Assembly: GCA_030248215.1 (NCBI GenBank)
Contig: JASANG010001084.1
Coordinates: 57,602-121,601, forward strand
Length of the DNA: 64,000 nucleotides
Reading direction: 5' to 3'
From: Enoplolaimus lenunculus
Taxonomy: Eukaryota > Nematoda > Enoplea > Enoplida > Thoracostomopsidae
This document shows positions 1 to 11,100 of the stretch, in pieces. Each line of letters starts with the position of its first letter. Within the stretch, counting starts at the first letter, position 1. The translations under genes and the position numbers were made by a program. Below the pieces are notes generated by a model. It was not told the origin of the DNA and did not search any database. It saw only the letters and a program-made list of their open reading frames with translations.

Positions 1-118
1 TGGAGATTTTACACTGCGCATATATGTTATAAATGTTAAACACTGCTCACAGTGTGTGTATTGCTCGTACATTATTGTATTTAGTTGCTCATAGTATGCT
101 CTACGAGTGAAAGGGTTA
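1..118 (+). repeat. Dispersed repeat, inverted partner near 18.4 kb
   Basis: These bases match the reverse complement of 18388-18534 closely. The distal copy carries about 30 extra bases near one end. Both contain the same TTGCTCGTACATTATT core and a GAAAGGGTTAA edge. No coding frame is seen. The left edge may lie outside the window. Confidence 0.75.
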
Positions 119-800
119 ACACGAGATGCCAGACTGAGAAAGTATTAATTTGAACATTTAAAGGACAAAAATACGCTCAAAATTACTTCTGGATACTGTA
201 AGCGCATACTATAGCGCTAACTCAAGAAACATATAGCCACCAAAGCTGAAATACTTCAGGCGGAGCCCAGCCGGAGTCGAAGGAAATTACTTCAACCGAA
301 ATCATGTTAACTTCGATGCTTTTTTAAACAAAGATAATCCGTAAAAACGTTAAAATTCGGTTTGGGTAAAATTAACGCCCAAACTCGTTGAACAACAGAG
401 GATTCATTAAATTACGAAAAAATTACGAAATTACCAGAATATCAGATAATAATTTTAACTACGATAATTGCATCTTGCAAAGAACGCCATTTGTGCCTCG
501 GATAACAACTCACAGCACATGCAATGTTTGGTCAGTGTATAGATTGGGGGCGCAGACTGTTTTTACGCGAGACTTGTAATAGAATAAGGTTAAGCTTTAG
601 GCTAATTAGTTGGTTAGGGATTGGTTTATCCGTACGCTTGGCTTAGGCTTAGGAGCATGCATTTTAGGGGTATCAGCTAGGTACGCAACTGGTAACGCCA
701 TACCTAGTGGCATTTAAAGTTTTGGTTTGGACCAGTCAAGCGAGGAATCAAATTTTTAATAGGGTCAATAGTTCAACGAACGATCTTCCGTACGTTTTAA
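119..800. other. No gene recognised
   Basis: I see no coding frame with splice signals, no RNA gene and no clear transposon end here. Short degenerate GGCTTAGG words occur at about 640-655. Confidence 0.5.
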
Positions 801-1180
<380 letters not shown>

Positions 1181-1256
1181 AGATTTTATATCTTTCCTCA
1201 CAAATGTACGTAAATGTAGTTTTATGTAACTAGCAAAGAATAACAACTGTCCAATT

Positions 1257-1687
1257 ACTGTATTGACCCGAATTAGAGGGGGTCCCGATTTTGAGTCTGA
1301 ATCAATTGGAGTCCGTATCCCTCCTAATAAGAGTCCGTAAGCGGTAGGGTCCCTAAACCCTAGAGTCCATAAATGTCAATTAACCCTAATTGTAGCGAAT
1401 AAATGACTCCAGAACCAAATAATTTGAGTTCGAAACTTTAAAGCGTAGTTATATTTTGAAAGTACATTCCTAAGTATAACCTTGTACTATCGATCAAGCT
1501 ATTGACACAAGACAAATAAACGTTTACTTCAACGGATAACTGCGGTACCTGATATATATATCAGTAACGAAGGGCAACGGAGCGTGTGTTTAAAATAAAT
1601 AACAGTCCGTAACCGAATAACAAGGGGGGTACCCTCTGGAGAATCCAAATAAATATCAGTCCCCTCCTATTATTTGGGTCACTACAG
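1257..1687. mobile_element. MITE family A (GACCCGAAT ends), copy 1
   Basis: About 430 bp with terminal inverted repeats: the left end is CTGTATTGACCCGAATTAGA and the right end is its imperfect complement ending GGGTCACTACAG. It has no coding capacity. The same interior recurs at 2792-3236, 58673-59100 and 63642-64000, with fragments at 32341-32490 and 60318-60411. A non-autonomous DNA transposon is the simplest reading. Confidence 0.8.
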
Positions 1688-1935
1688 TGAAAAAGGTTTG
1701 ATAATAAAACATGTCAAGATCAGTGGACAAAAATGAACAATGTTACTCTTAATGAACAGTGTTATTCTTTACTGACTATCTAACGGTATTTCCGTACATT
1801 TGTGCCGAAAGATATAATCGTAAGTTTTGTATTTTGTTTCTTTAGTACAGTTGAAAATTTCAGTACTGTGATAATTTATAATATATGTTGAGTCCTGCTA
1901 TGCAGCAGCAAAAAAAAAGCAAATTAAACATCATT

Positions 1936-4524
1936 TTAACTATCTAATTTCTGCATTGTCTCCAGCTGCACATCCGGCAGCGGCAAATTTTGTTCACCTC
2001 CGGTTTCGGCATTTTTCAGCTCTCGTTGCGCTCTGATATTATAAACACACCCTCATCACTAGTATCACACGAGTTAATCCAAAGTAAAACATTGTGCACG
2101 TTTAAAAACGAATTCACAGGGAATTAAGGCCCACCGCATTCGCAGCAAAATTTTCGTGAAGGGCTCTACATGCGCTACTGCTTAACTTAGAATTACTTGC
2201 AATTACTACACTCGCTTACCGTAACCGTCTACTGCGCATTTTATTTTCTTGGCTTTAAATTCGTCGTACATATCGAAATATTCCGTAGGCATTTCAGAAT
2301 CGCATATTTTATTGTTACGGTAATAACCATAAATTTCAAGATATAATTCAGGTATGAACGTTTCCTCGACAGTATCGCGAAAATAGCATCTGGCATGCTG
2401 ATGATCTGGCGCAAAAGCGTATTCAAACGTGGCAAAATCCTGAAAGCAATATTATTTAATGAACCACCCAATATGATTCGAAAGCGAAATCGGTGTTGCC
2501 TGATATTAATAACCGCTGTAACCGAATTTTGCTCATACGTACAATGTGACATTGATATAGAGTTTAGTTTATATACATGACTAGTAATGCGTTTATAGTT
2601 TACATGTTTAAACCATTTGAAAAATATTGTCACTATTAACTGCATTGTACATTAAATATTAGCTATAACAGAATGCATCTTTCTGCTTTTCAAAAAATTA
2701 AAATACTAGTTATGGAAGGTTTTCAGGACTGATTGATACTAAAAGTTCATTTTAGTTTTATGCTAATTTTGGCAACTAGGATCAAGCGTTCTGTATTGAC
2801 CCGAATTAGAGGAGGTAATAAGAAGGGGGGTTCCCATTTTGAGTAGAAATCAACAGGAGTCCGTATCTCTAATAAGAGTCCGTAAGCGGATCGAGTCCCG
2901 AAACCCTAATCAGAGTCCATAAATGTCAATTATCCCTAATTCTAGCGCATAAATGACTCCAGGACCAAATAATTTGAGTTTGAAACTTTAAAGCGTACTT
3001 AAATTTTGAAAGTACATTCCTAAGTATAACCTTGCATTATCGCTCAAGCTTTTAATGCAAAGTAAAATCGTTTAATTCAACGGATAGTTACAATACCAGA
3101 TATATATCAGTAAGGAAGGATGGCACAGGGCTAGTTCAAAATAACTAACAGTCCATAACCGAATAACAAGGGGGGGTACCTTCTGGAGCGGCCAAATAAA
3201 TATCAGTTCCCCACCTCTTATTCGGGTTACTACAGTACTTTTACTGTCCGCCAAACAGGACTGAGGCTGTGCCTCGTTAGCCGTTCTCTTTTTTGTGGGG
3301 TCGAAATGTATGTGGCGCGGCGGCTGTGGCGGCTTCAAAATTTAACGCATTTATACAGGATGTGAACTGACGGGGGGGGGGGAGAATTGACGATGAATCG
3401 CAAAATACATTGCAAAAAATCTACCGAGCGGAGGGAGCGAGAAACCACCCCACATTTTATTGACGCCCATTTTGTTCGCCAAGGCTGCCGTGTCGGTTGC
3501 AGATGGTCTATCGAAGTGAAAAGATAATCCAATTATTAATTTGTTCGAACATATTTTGTGTATATATGCTCAGTATAAGATTCGATGTTTTAGTGCATCT
3601 GAACTTGTTAGAATGGTTATAATTTGTACTAATTTTGTACGAGTATAACCAAAATTTTCCAGAATCACTCGGAGCGAAGCTCGCGAAATGCGTGGGCAGA
3701 GTACTAACTTCGGCCTTGCCGACAATTGCAAATGAAATGTTTGGATATTGCCATCATCATAAACTACCTTGCACTGCGCCAGTTAGCATACTAGCTTTGT
3801 AAACCAGCTGTCAAACAATTGATATATATAGGTTGTTTCCAACTCCTGCTATGGGTAGGTGACAAAAGAGATACCAAGCGTGAAATTGGTAGAAAAATAT
3901 TTTGATCATCACAAGAAACTTCGAGGCTGGAATTTTGGGGGCCCCAGACTAGGCAGTCAGTTCCGGCGTTGTAATTATAAACTCACCAGATTTGGGCATA
4001 GTGATTTTATCATATTCTTTTGTTCATTGTACGATACGTCCTCCATGTAACCTGTGAAGTCACAAGTTCCGCCGTATTTTGCGCATACTTCCAAGCATGA
4101 CGGTTCAGATGCTTCAGTTAACATTAGCTGATGACCTAAATCAGCAAACGTGTCATATTTACACTTAAAACAACTCGAACAGTTACACTCGAAATAATAT
4201 TTCTGATATTTAAGAAAAAATTTCTTACATTTGAGAAATATAATTAGCAAGGTTGTCTTGAAAAGTACTTCTGCTATAACAGAAAAGTTTTCAAAAAAGT
4301 TATGAAGTAAAGTTGGAAAATAAACGTTTTCCAGTTTAGTATTAGAAAAAATCTCTTAAATATCAGAAAAACTTTTCAGATTTGCCACAGAAAAAACTGT
4401 TCTGAACATATTCAGAAATACTTTTTTGTGTGTAATGCAAAACGTCGTTCCAGTCGTGGACAAACGGACAAAAATTCACCACTGCGCATAGGCTTTGCTT
4501 GATTGCTTCACATTTGAGAAGAGT
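1936..4524 (-). CDS. Cysteine-rich secreted-type protein, four 3' exons
   Basis: I do not recognise this gene. Four minus-strand exons join in phase: 4408-4524 (39 codons), 3987-4202 (72 codons), 2220-2439 (phase 0 to 1) and a terminal exon 1936-2030 with stop TAA. Acceptors follow pyrimidine-rich AG sites. Donors are GTGAGT at 3986 and GTAAGC at 2219; the first exon uses a weak GTTCAG. The first two exons are dense in cysteine (CNCSSCFKC, SLCAVVNFCP, SLCPNL), which suggests a disulphide-bonded extracellular protein. The third is acidic and tyrosine-rich (PELYLEIYGYYRNNK). The 5' end is unresolved. This may be the 3' end of the sushi gene just upstream, but sushi exon 6 ends in phase 1 and this chain starts in phase 0, so another exon would be needed. 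A separate gene is equally possible. Confidence 0.5.
2792..3236. mobile_element. MITE family A, copy 2
   Basis: Same ends and interior as the copy at 1257-1687: left CTGTATTGACCCGAATTAGA, right TTATTCGGGTTACTACAG. It lies in the intron between exons 2220-2439 and 3987-4202 of the cysteine-rich gene. No ORF. Confidence 0.8.
3237..3980. other. Intronic sequence, no feature recognised
   Basis: A G12-type homopolymer lies near 3371. The short minus-strand frames here show no splice context or family motif. Nothing else is supported. Confidence 0.4.
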
Positions 4525-4747
4525 CTGTTTGCAAATTTTTATAAACAAAATGATGCGATACTTGTCATAATTTCTTCTATTATATAATTTTGGAGTAGAC
4601 ATCGCTTACCATTTTATGAAATATGCTGTCGAATTATTCCTACTAACACGCAATCGACACCTTGGCCCAGAGTGGCTCGAAAAGCTGAACGTCAAAATGT
4701 CACATTGCAATAATCTCAAGTTTCCATCGCTATGTCATCCTTATTTA

Positions 4748-4927
4748 GGACCATGTAAAGATCAGGGGCGGAAGGTTGTCTGTTGGATTGAAACGGAGAA
4801 AGCTTCAGTTTTAGACTAACTTTTTGCATAGACTAACGCTTAGGCTTAGGTATAAAATGGTTTTTACTGATAATGCTTAGGACTATGCCTATACTAAAGT
4901 TACGTCCCTGTTCTATACATTGGTCCT
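4748..4927. mobile_element. MITE family B (TTAGGC-bearing), copy 1
   Basis: Terminal inverted repeats GGACCATGTAAAGATCAGGG (left) and CCCTGTTCTATACATTGGTCC (right, complement of the left) enclose degenerate GCTTAGG units. Related copies: 7229-7437, 18701-18866, 32504-32693, 53092-53255, 53611-53816, 54059-54396. Non-coding. Confidence 0.7.
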
Positions 4928-4977
4928 TATTTAAAAGACAAAAAAAAATTAACAATTAAAAGTTAATTAGTCATTAC

Positions 4978-5154
4978 GTGAGCATGTCGGTAGGCTTGGG
5001 TGAAATATGCCCGGTGCGACACATGTAACTTCTGCGGATCCTTCCAGGAAACGCCGCTCAGTTAAATTGCACGATATAAAAACAGCATCACCGACGTGAA
5101 CCACATTTTGCAAAACGTTTACAGCACCAACAATGTTGGGAACCGTACAAGTAC
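4978..5154 (-). CDS. Sushi/CCP exon 6
   Basis: 59 codons, phase 1 at both ends. It has four CCP-spaced cysteines (TCTVPNIVG, ISCNL, VTCVAPG, PTC) but lacks the usual tyrosine before the second Cys, so it is the most diverged of the six. The donor is C|GTAATG. If this donor is not used, an in-frame stop follows at once (4967-4969), so this could be the terminal exon of the gene. Confidence 0.8.
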
Positions 5155-8100
5155 CTACAAATACAATAGACTGCATTTGTTATGTCCATATATCCATTCA
5201 AATTGACAAAATCAAATAACGTTCTACTTATAGTGAGCAACAAACCACAAAAGTGTGGAATAATTATAACCCCCTGAAAATTTTTGAACCATGCTTGTAT
5301 TAGTAATCGAAAACCCTTGTATGCCCCGTCCTCAAAAACCTTTACCCCCTTCCCTTTCTCACCAACACAGGATGGCGGCTCTGATGCAAGCACTCCGGCT
5401 GACGGACACATCACTTCATCTGGTCCAGTCAGCCTGTATCCAGCATCGCATTGGTATTTGGCAACTGCAGTAACGTTGATTTCGGACACATTGCCAACAA
5501 CGAATCCGTTCGATATTGCCGGAACAGAACAAAACCCTGGATTAATGCTGTGTTTACAATATAAATTTAAACCTTGCCACAAAATTTGTCACTGGTTTTA
5601 CGCTACCTCATATATGACATATATTGTGACAAGGCTTAAATTGACATTGTGAACGGTGAATAATTATAAAAAGAAACATGTTTTAGCGCATCTAAATAGC
5701 TCCGATTTTCAAATATGCTATATCTATACCAGTGGCTGTAAAAGTTTTTTTATTTACGAGCACGAATTAAGTTATAGCAAGACCTCGATGCTCTCGTTGC
5801 ACAGCCTCACCTTATTCCGTTCGTTTCATACAACAAACTTGGACGCATCACAGCAGCCTGTGTTTATATCTCGGAAGAACTCAAAACCGCAAGATAATTA
5901 TAACTTGAATTACGCATTTTATACAGATTGCCAATTTAGGTAAACAAACCTTCACAAACTGGAAGCTCAGGGTCCCAAGCACCGCCGGTTCCGCACGTAA
6001 CCGAAGCTGAACCATATATCTTGTAATTTGGTTCACATTGATATTGAACAGCTGTTGACACGTCGACAATGTTAGGGGCATAAGTGAACCCGTTAGCGAC
6101 TTGAGGTACTTGGCAAGTTTCTAACAATACACAAAATTGTAAATGAAAACGCGGTGAAATGGTAATTTGTTTAGAAAACTACAAACAGCAGACATTAAAT
6201 ATTTAAGTAACAAAAGTGTGGGCTTCGGAGAGTTATTTTCGATAATGTTTTAATATGAGAATAAACAAATCACTTAAAACGCTATTTCATGAGATCAATG
6301 CTGAACCTTTGTATGAATTAATATTCGCTGTGATTCAACCAAAATTTGAAGACATGAAGACAACTGCTGAAATATAAAAAAAACTTAAGATTTAGATTTG
6401 TTTTGTTTCCGAAATCGAAATGAAGTACGGCAAACCGAACCTTCACGAGTATAACGCGAGCCCACTGGCGGATACAGAGTTGACGCGGAGGGAGGGCGTA
6501 CGATGTCACCGGTCAGAAATGTTTTCACGATAAAATAGTTAGGTCCCGTACCTTACAATTTTTCCTCCTCAGAAAATTTTTTTGGTGATAATATGATAAG
6601 ACTTTACATTTTTTTGCTGCCAATGACATATATAGCATACAGCCAGATCGTCAGAAATTTCTGGGGCCGCCGCAGACCGAGTCTAGTGTAACCTTGCACA
6701 TGTCCACTACTGTTAATAGGTACGTGATAATTTATGTTTTAAGTTTTATCTTTGTTTACTTTTTGAAATTGAAATGAATTACCCGCAGCCAGGTAATGAC
6801 CATTAAAAGCGGATCCGTTTCGAATTTGCCCTTAACAACAGTGTTGAATACGTTATGATTTAGCTTAAGTTTTCGTGTTGTTTTCTTTCGAACCGGAAAT
6901 GAATTGCTGAGAGTGGAGTTGGGACCATTATAGATCGATTCGGTGTTAATCTTGCATGTAAACGCTATAACAGCACACATAACGCGTCATATTATTTACT
7001 TACCAATGCATAATGGCGGATTTGGAGTTATTATTCCAGCGGATGCGCACATCACTTGTTCTGTTCCTTCAAGTCTGTACCCAGCATTGCATTGATATTG
7101 AGCACTTCCAGTGACATCAATTAAAAGTATGTTGTCAACTACGGATCCGTTTTCTATTTCCGGAAGAACACAATATCCTGAAAACGATGTAAATTTAATA
7201 GCAAAGAAAAACGTGTTCGCAGAATTGAGCCATGTAAAGAACAGGGCCGGAACGTTTCACGGCGGGACTGTAATAGAGTAAGCTTAAGCTTTATACTATT
7301 TTTTGCTTAGGCTTAGGCTGAGGCTTAGGCTTAGGTATAGGCTCATTCTTACGCTTAGGCTTAGACTTAGGCTTAGGCTTTAGGTTGAGGAATATGCAAA
7401 TACTACTGCTCCGGCCCTGTTCTATACATTGGCCGAAAAATTCATTGAATAATTAGTTATATATATGCTACAATTTTTCTTAAATATGTGAATATATATA
7501 GAGAAAAGGTTTCTGTAAAACGTTAGCGTATCCGTACTGACTCAAATCTATATGACTTTATATATAAATTGCAAAGTTTTTGGAACAAATACGACTTGTA
7601 TTACACTACTCGTTAGATACTGTTGATTTTTATAGCGGTTGTCCATAATGGCGAACAGCGTTACGTCTATTTTTGTGACGGCTAATTAGGGTTGCACTGA
7701 ATTCAAGCTTATCGAATATATAACAACTTTGTGCAGTCACATCAAAACACAATTGCAATAATTAACAATAATTGATCTTTATAATTAATGTTTTTAGTTG
7801 ATTATCTTTTTTACACAAAACAATCAAAATAATCTTTTTTCTTTTTTCTTGATTTTAGTGCCTGACGACCTTTCGATGGTCATAAGGCAGGGCTACGCTT
7901 CGAGCCGTCCACGTAGCGGACGACTTTTGTTGCATTCCGAAATACCGCACCGATAGTCGGTTCCGCAGCGTCCATGGTTCCGGTGAATGTATCAACGGTT
8001 ACGAGTTGGACGCAAAGCCCGGTTCGGTCTGTTGGGCGACGATTCAGTTCGAAGGCGTTCGTACGTCCTTGATCTCCAAATCTAAGTTGCTTCTACACGA

Positions 8101-11100
8101 TTTTTAGCCAAAACCTTGCAAATTGGTGGTGTGTTGTACTTAACTGAATAACAAACCAAAAAAACAAACAAACCCGTACAAACTGGTGCACTTGGTTCAA
8201 AATTGCCATCAGGTGTACAAGTAATCGAGTCAGAACCGGTGAGTCTGTAATTCGGGAAACAAGCAAACCGAACGGATTCAGAAACATCGACGGTGCTGGG
8301 ACCAAAATAGTAACCGTTGAAAACATTCGGCACTCGACAGGTTTCTAAAGAACAATGAAAATAAATAAAATAGCCGAAATATTTCAGAAATCTTAAGTAT
8401 TTACTTAAGTTATACTTAAGTAATTACTTCAGTCGCCTACTTAAGTAAATATTTAACTTTTCGAACAATAACAGATGCATGCCAAACGTGAGCCATTGTC
8501 ATATAACAAAATAGCCATAGTTCTGCGTTATATAAAAGAGGCACCATGCGTCTACAACTTCAGTTAGAACACGGTTTAGTATGCCTGAGCTGCTAATCTG
8601 TAATATGTCAAATTTAGTCAGCGACTTAAGAATTTACTTAAATAGGGTTTCAGAATCCCAAAGAAACACTGCTTTTCTTTATTTAAACGCAAAAATACGG
8701 TAATACGTCTAAAAATTAAGATAATTCCAAATTTGTAAGGGTATATATATACTCTGGTATTTTTACTACTGTTGTAATACGAAATTTAAAAAATTTCAAG
8801 ACTTCCGCTGCGGTACCTTTTATCATGATCTTATATATACCGCAGTACACGACAACCATCATAAAAATGTGTTCGCGAAAAATCGGATTTTTTGCAGTAA
8901 AACTCCTAATTTGAAATGATGTTTTATAGCGCAAGGCACTACAGATCTACACAAAAAAACTGGAAGTTCGTATAATTCGGATCTTGGCATTTTTTGTTAA
9001 AAGATTCTGATGCGTGTGACCTCACGTGTCGTTCGGAATATATCCGTATCGTTTTAATTATATTTTCCTTTCCGCGCCAATATGTTATATTGCCAGAATT
9101 TTAACCAATTCGGGTTACACACTTCCACAAGCGATATTCAATGGTCGAATTTGGTAGATGTTAAAATATCAACCTTTTCAAATACCAAAGCAAAAAGCAT
9201 CAAGTTGCATTTATGAGACGCCGTGCTCAGGAAGTGAAAGCGAAAGTATTCCAGCCCGCAGCTGCTATTGCTAGTGCAAAGAGCATCGGCAAAGAATCGG
9301 CAATTTTTTCGCAATTCCGAAGTTGAGGTTCATACTCTCAAAAGCCTCAGTTATACCGAACCCAGCGTTTCGAAATTCATTCAGAAGTGCACTTGTGCCC
9401 TTTTTGAAACTTAGTTTTTAGCCAATTTATGGGGCTTTAACCGAAGACATTTTCGGTTATTTAGAGATGTGTATTTTCATTCTCATTTGATGTTACAACA
9501 AAAATGGCTGGTGTACACTTTTCTCAACGTACAATTTTAACGCTTAGGCTCAGGCTTAGACTTATGGAAAGGTTCAGACAAAATCTATAAGATAAAATTA
9601 GTTGCACAACTCACCAATGCAGGTTGGTATGCTTGGAGCAATATTTCCCGGCGATAAACAAACAACGTTCGATGTTCCGTTAATTCGATAGTTGGCATTG
9701 CACTTGTATTCAAGATACTGTCCTACTGCCAGTATATGAGTTCCATTATGAACGCCATTTAAAATATTCGGGATTCGACAAGTTGCTAAAGTATACCACA
9801 AATTGCAGATGCATATTTTTTACACACGCAGAACTGCCGAACCACACCGGTACATTGACGGTTCCTGCTATTTGCAACTACTGGCACCTCTCAGATATAA
9901 AAATAGATAGTATTGGTGAGAAAGTAATATCACATTTTCTGCGTTAGTTCCTACAGATTCCTATAGGAGGTAGAACCAAATTAGGCAAATTGGGGAGTAT
10001 GGGTCAGAGTAGAGGGTGGAGTTTAGATACATATCTGCGTTTCGTATCACTCCAACAAACTGCAAGCGAACAATTTTGCTTTTAAGGCGTAATTCTGGCA
10101 AATCAAAAAGCTACAACACTACAATAAGTATATAGTCTTGTTCAGAAATGGTTTCTCTTCAAATTTTGGACAATCATTAGTTTTGTAGCGATGCAAGCTC
10201 AAATTCTTCGTTTTCTATTAAAAGATATAATTATTTGTTTACTTACTATGTTTATATGTTGTAACGTGACTTGGGAGCTAAAAATAGCAAATCAAAATGT
10301 ACAAAAGCCAAAAAAATGTTTACCACAAATATCAAAATTAGGAATTTGGCACACCAGGCGTCTGATTGACAACGATGAAATGTCAAAATCGATCCATTCG
10401 AACATATGCTGCCATTTAAGCACGTGATTCCGTGTATGGTTTGTGTCTTTTGGATGCCAAATGCGCCAAAAGTAAAACGGATTCGGACAGCTAATTTCCT
10501 TGTTGATTGCTGCAACATAAGTACCCTCTTTCGCGTCGTCATTAATGCCCAGTAGGTGATAGTGTCGTCGAGAGTTCCTTTTTAAAATGAATCGTTCAAA
10601 ATCGCTATAATCGTTTCGATTCCGAAATATCGGTAGATGTGAATTGATATTTTTGTTGTTGCATTCTTCAAGTGCAGATGACCCCGGTATTCGTGAATCC
10701 AGCGCGAACATTTTGTAGCATGCTGTAGGATACCGATGCCAAGTGGGCGGGCATTCTGTAAATTATATATACGGTGTGTTTGGTATATTGTCTTTCAAAT
10801 GCTGTTCATTTCAGTCATTAATCATTCGGGTTTTCATCAGTTGGGAGCATGAGTTGTAATATTCAAGAAAATAATGTTGCAAATTTACAATATCGTTCAC
10901 GTAATAGCGTTTTGCTACACTCGCCATTGAACTTAACGTTCTTCCGACCACAAAAAGCACACCGAAAGATGTTCTTTGAAACCGCGAATCGCCGCACAGG
11001 CCCATAGCCAGCTCACCTTGTTGAGGAGCTAAAAAATTTTCAGGAGGGGCATACAACGGTTTTAACGGCTTACAAGCAAGTTTTAAAATTTTCAAGGGCT

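Noticed and set aside
4610-4760. Possible exon between sushi exon 6 and the cysteine-rich chain, donor ATG|GTAAGC at 4613
   Set aside because: The donor is strong, but in the three frames I found stops or phase clashes with both neighbours.
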